This document shows positions 5,686 to 6,606 of a stretch of DNA of 6,606 nt, one piece after another; position 1 is the stretch's first letter; each line of letters starts with the position of its first letter. Source of the DNA: Chitinophagia bacterium (lineage in GTDB: Bacteria; Bacteroidota; Bacteroidia; Chitinophagales; Chitinophagaceae); the NCBI GenBank assembly GCA_010027295.1, contig RGVM01000152.1, positions 1-6,606 of the forward strand. Reading direction: 5' to 3'. A program made the position numbers and the translations under genes. The notes below the pieces were generated by a model. The model worked only from the letters and a program-made list of their open reading frames with translations, searched no databases and had not been told where the DNA came from.

Positions 5686-6527
5686 ACCCGACCGCCGAGA
5701 CACAGACCCACTTGCGTTCGCCGGACGACATCCTCGGACGTATCATCTCACACAAGCGCGCGATGTTGCCGCAGCGGCGTGCGTTGCTCCCTCGGGCCCG
5801 TCTAGAGGCCATGCCCCACTTCACTCGTACACCCCTCTCCCTCGCAGCCTCCCTGCGCGAAGGGAGGGGTTCCGGCATCATCGCCGAATTCAAGCGTCGA
5901 TCACCCTCCAAGGGTACGATCAACGACCGCTGCCTGGCACCTGTCGTCGCCGCCGGTTATGCCCTCCATGGCGCCTCCGCCGTCTCCGTCCTCACCGACG
6001 AGGTCTTTTTCGGCGGTACCGCGGAGGACCTGCTGGCTGTCCGCGAGGCCGTCGACATCCCGCTGCTGCGCAAGGACTTCATCGTCGACGAGTACCAGGT
6101 ACTGGAGGCCAAGGCCCTGGGCGCAGACCTGATACTGCTCATCGCCGCCTGCCTCACGCCGGCGGAGGTGAGGCGCATGGCCGCCTTCGCCGGTTCGCTC
6201 GGACTGGAGACCCTGCTGGAGCTGCATGCCGAGGAGGAGCTGGGACACGTCTGCGACGAGGTCGCCCTGGTGGGCATCAACAACCGCGACCTGCGCACGT
6301 TCGCCGTCGACGTGGAGCGTAGCCTCCGCATGGCGGCAAAGCTTCCCTCCGACAGGGTCCTCGTCGCCGAGAGCGGCATCGACAGCCCCGGGCAGGTCCG
6401 CCTGTTCCGCGCCAACGGCTTCCGCGGCTTCCTCGTCGGAGAGCGCTTCATGCGGGCGGAAGACCCGGCGGAGGCCTTCCGTACCTTCATGGCCGGCAAC
6501 GGCGGAAACGGAGAAGTATGCGCATGA
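5682..6527 (+). CDS. trpC: Indole-3-glycerol phosphate synthase
   Basis: TrpC closes the indole ring, converting CdRP to indole-3-glycerol phosphate with loss of CO2 and water. The 281-residue product is a (beta/alpha)8 barrel. By comparison with the archaeal enzyme the active-site residues are all present: Glu69 and Lys71 in IAEFKRRSPSKG (67-78), the general acid Lys131 in LLRKDFIVDEYQ (128-139), Glu180 in LLELHAEEEL (178-187), Asn200 in GINNRDL (198-204), and Glu230-Ser231 in VAESGI (228-233). The phosphate-binding end GFLVGERFM (249-257) is also intact. It is a single-function protein; trpF is a separate gene, unlike the TrpC-TrpF fusion of E. coli. The start ATG overlaps the trpD stop (ATGA), and a few extra residues (1-12) precede the usual DDILGRIISHKR start of the family. 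Confidence 0.97.
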   Translation: MNPTAETQTHLRSPDDILGRIISHKRAMLPQRRALLPRARLEAMPHFTRTPLSLAASLREGRGSGIIAEFKRRSPSKGTINDRCLAPVVAAGYALHGASAVSVLTDEVFFGGTAEDLLAVREAVDIPLLRKDFIVDEYQVLEAKALGADLILLIAACLTPAEVRRMAAFAGSLGLETLLELHAEEELGHVCDEVALVGINNRDLRTFAVDVERSLRMAAKLPSDRVLVAESGIDSPGQVRLFRANGFRGFLVGERFMRAEDPAEAFRTFMAGNGGNGEVCA

Positions 6528-6606
6528 AGGTCTGCGGCATGACGGGCATCGGCCAGGTCCGCAGGCTCGATGCGATGGGCGTCGAGTTCGCAGGATTCAT
6601 CTTCTA
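6518..6606 (+). CDS. trpF: Phosphoribosylanthranilate isomerase, N-terminal part, 3' end outside window
   Basis: The right edge cuts this gene after 29 codons. The visible start MRMKVCGMTG and the later GVEFAGFIF are the first two strands of the TrpF barrel. Cys6 in KVCGMT corresponds to the catalytic general-base cysteine of the family. TrpF performs the Amadori rearrangement of phosphoribosylanthranilate to CdRP, between TrpD and TrpC in the pathway. Two in-frame starts are possible: 6518, which aligns with the common M-x-(I/M)-K-V-C-G-M beginning and follows GGAG (6510-6513), or 6524, which makes the same ATGA overlap with trpC that occurs at two other junctions of the operon. The choice changes only two residues. 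Confidence 0.93.
   Translation, partial: MRMKVCGMTGIGQVRRLDAMGVEFAGFIF

Noticed and set aside
5848..5867. Perfect 7-bp hairpin CCTCCCT / AGGGAGG with a 6-nt loop inside trpC.
   Set aside because: It lies in coding sequence with no T-tract and continuing operon genes downstream. It is readily explained by chance in GC-rich DNA.
4881..6322. Long open frames overlapping trpD and trpC in other frames.
   Set aside because: They overlap fully conserved enzymes, and their translations are rich in Arg, Pro, Ala and Gly with low-complexity runs, as expected from third-position GC bias.

Overview
The window looks like chromosomal DNA from a GC-rich member of the Bacteroidota, perhaps near the Chitinophagaceae. 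This is inferred from three things: the style of the proteins (TrpE, TrpD and the start of TrpF read like Bacteroidota versions), the trpE-G-D-C-F gene order, and A-rich sequences rather than strong Shine-Dalgarno sites before several starts. No RNA gene, insertion sequence, CRISPR array or phage gene was seen.

Layout. (1) Positions 2-523, plus strand: the C-terminal end of a larger protein that begins outside the window, probably an alpha/beta-hydrolase or prolyl-oligopeptidase-like enzyme. (2) Positions 581-2350, minus strand: two genes transcribed leftward. The first is a polytopic membrane protein of the HGSNAT/NagX (DUF5009-like) acyltransferase group. The second, 60 nt downstream, is a PaiB-type FMN-binding regulator-like protein. 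Their tail faces the first gene. (3) Positions 2351-2633: a 283-nt divergent regulatory region. (4) Positions 2634-6606, plus strand: a tightly packed tryptophan operon, trpE-trpG-trpD-trpC-trpF, which runs off the right edge. Its junctions are 4-nt ATGA overlaps or gaps of a few nucleotides, so the genes are almost certainly co-transcribed and translationally coupled.

The genes of region 4 cover chorismate to anthranilate (TrpE with TrpG), phosphoribosyl-anthranilate (TrpD), its isomer CdRP (TrpF) and indole-3-glycerol phosphate (TrpC). trpB and trpA would be expected just beyond the right edge.

The most interesting element is the trpE leader. A 14-codon ORF (2500-2544) reads MNINNVMGWWHASS with tandem Trp codons. 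It is followed by a GGGG segment overlapping nothing but starting right after the stop codon, and then by a perfect 12-bp terminator hairpin (2577-2606) that ends 27 nt before trpE. The GGGGTC just after the leader stop can pair with the GGCCCC of the terminator's 5' arm. This is the layout of ribosome-mediated transcription attenuation. It is not a new principle, but it is a well-formed case outside Proteobacteria. TrpE also carries Gly in place of the Ser of the LLES motif that takes part in tryptophan feedback inhibition in enteric TrpE. Feedback control of the enzyme may therefore be altered while transcription control is retained.
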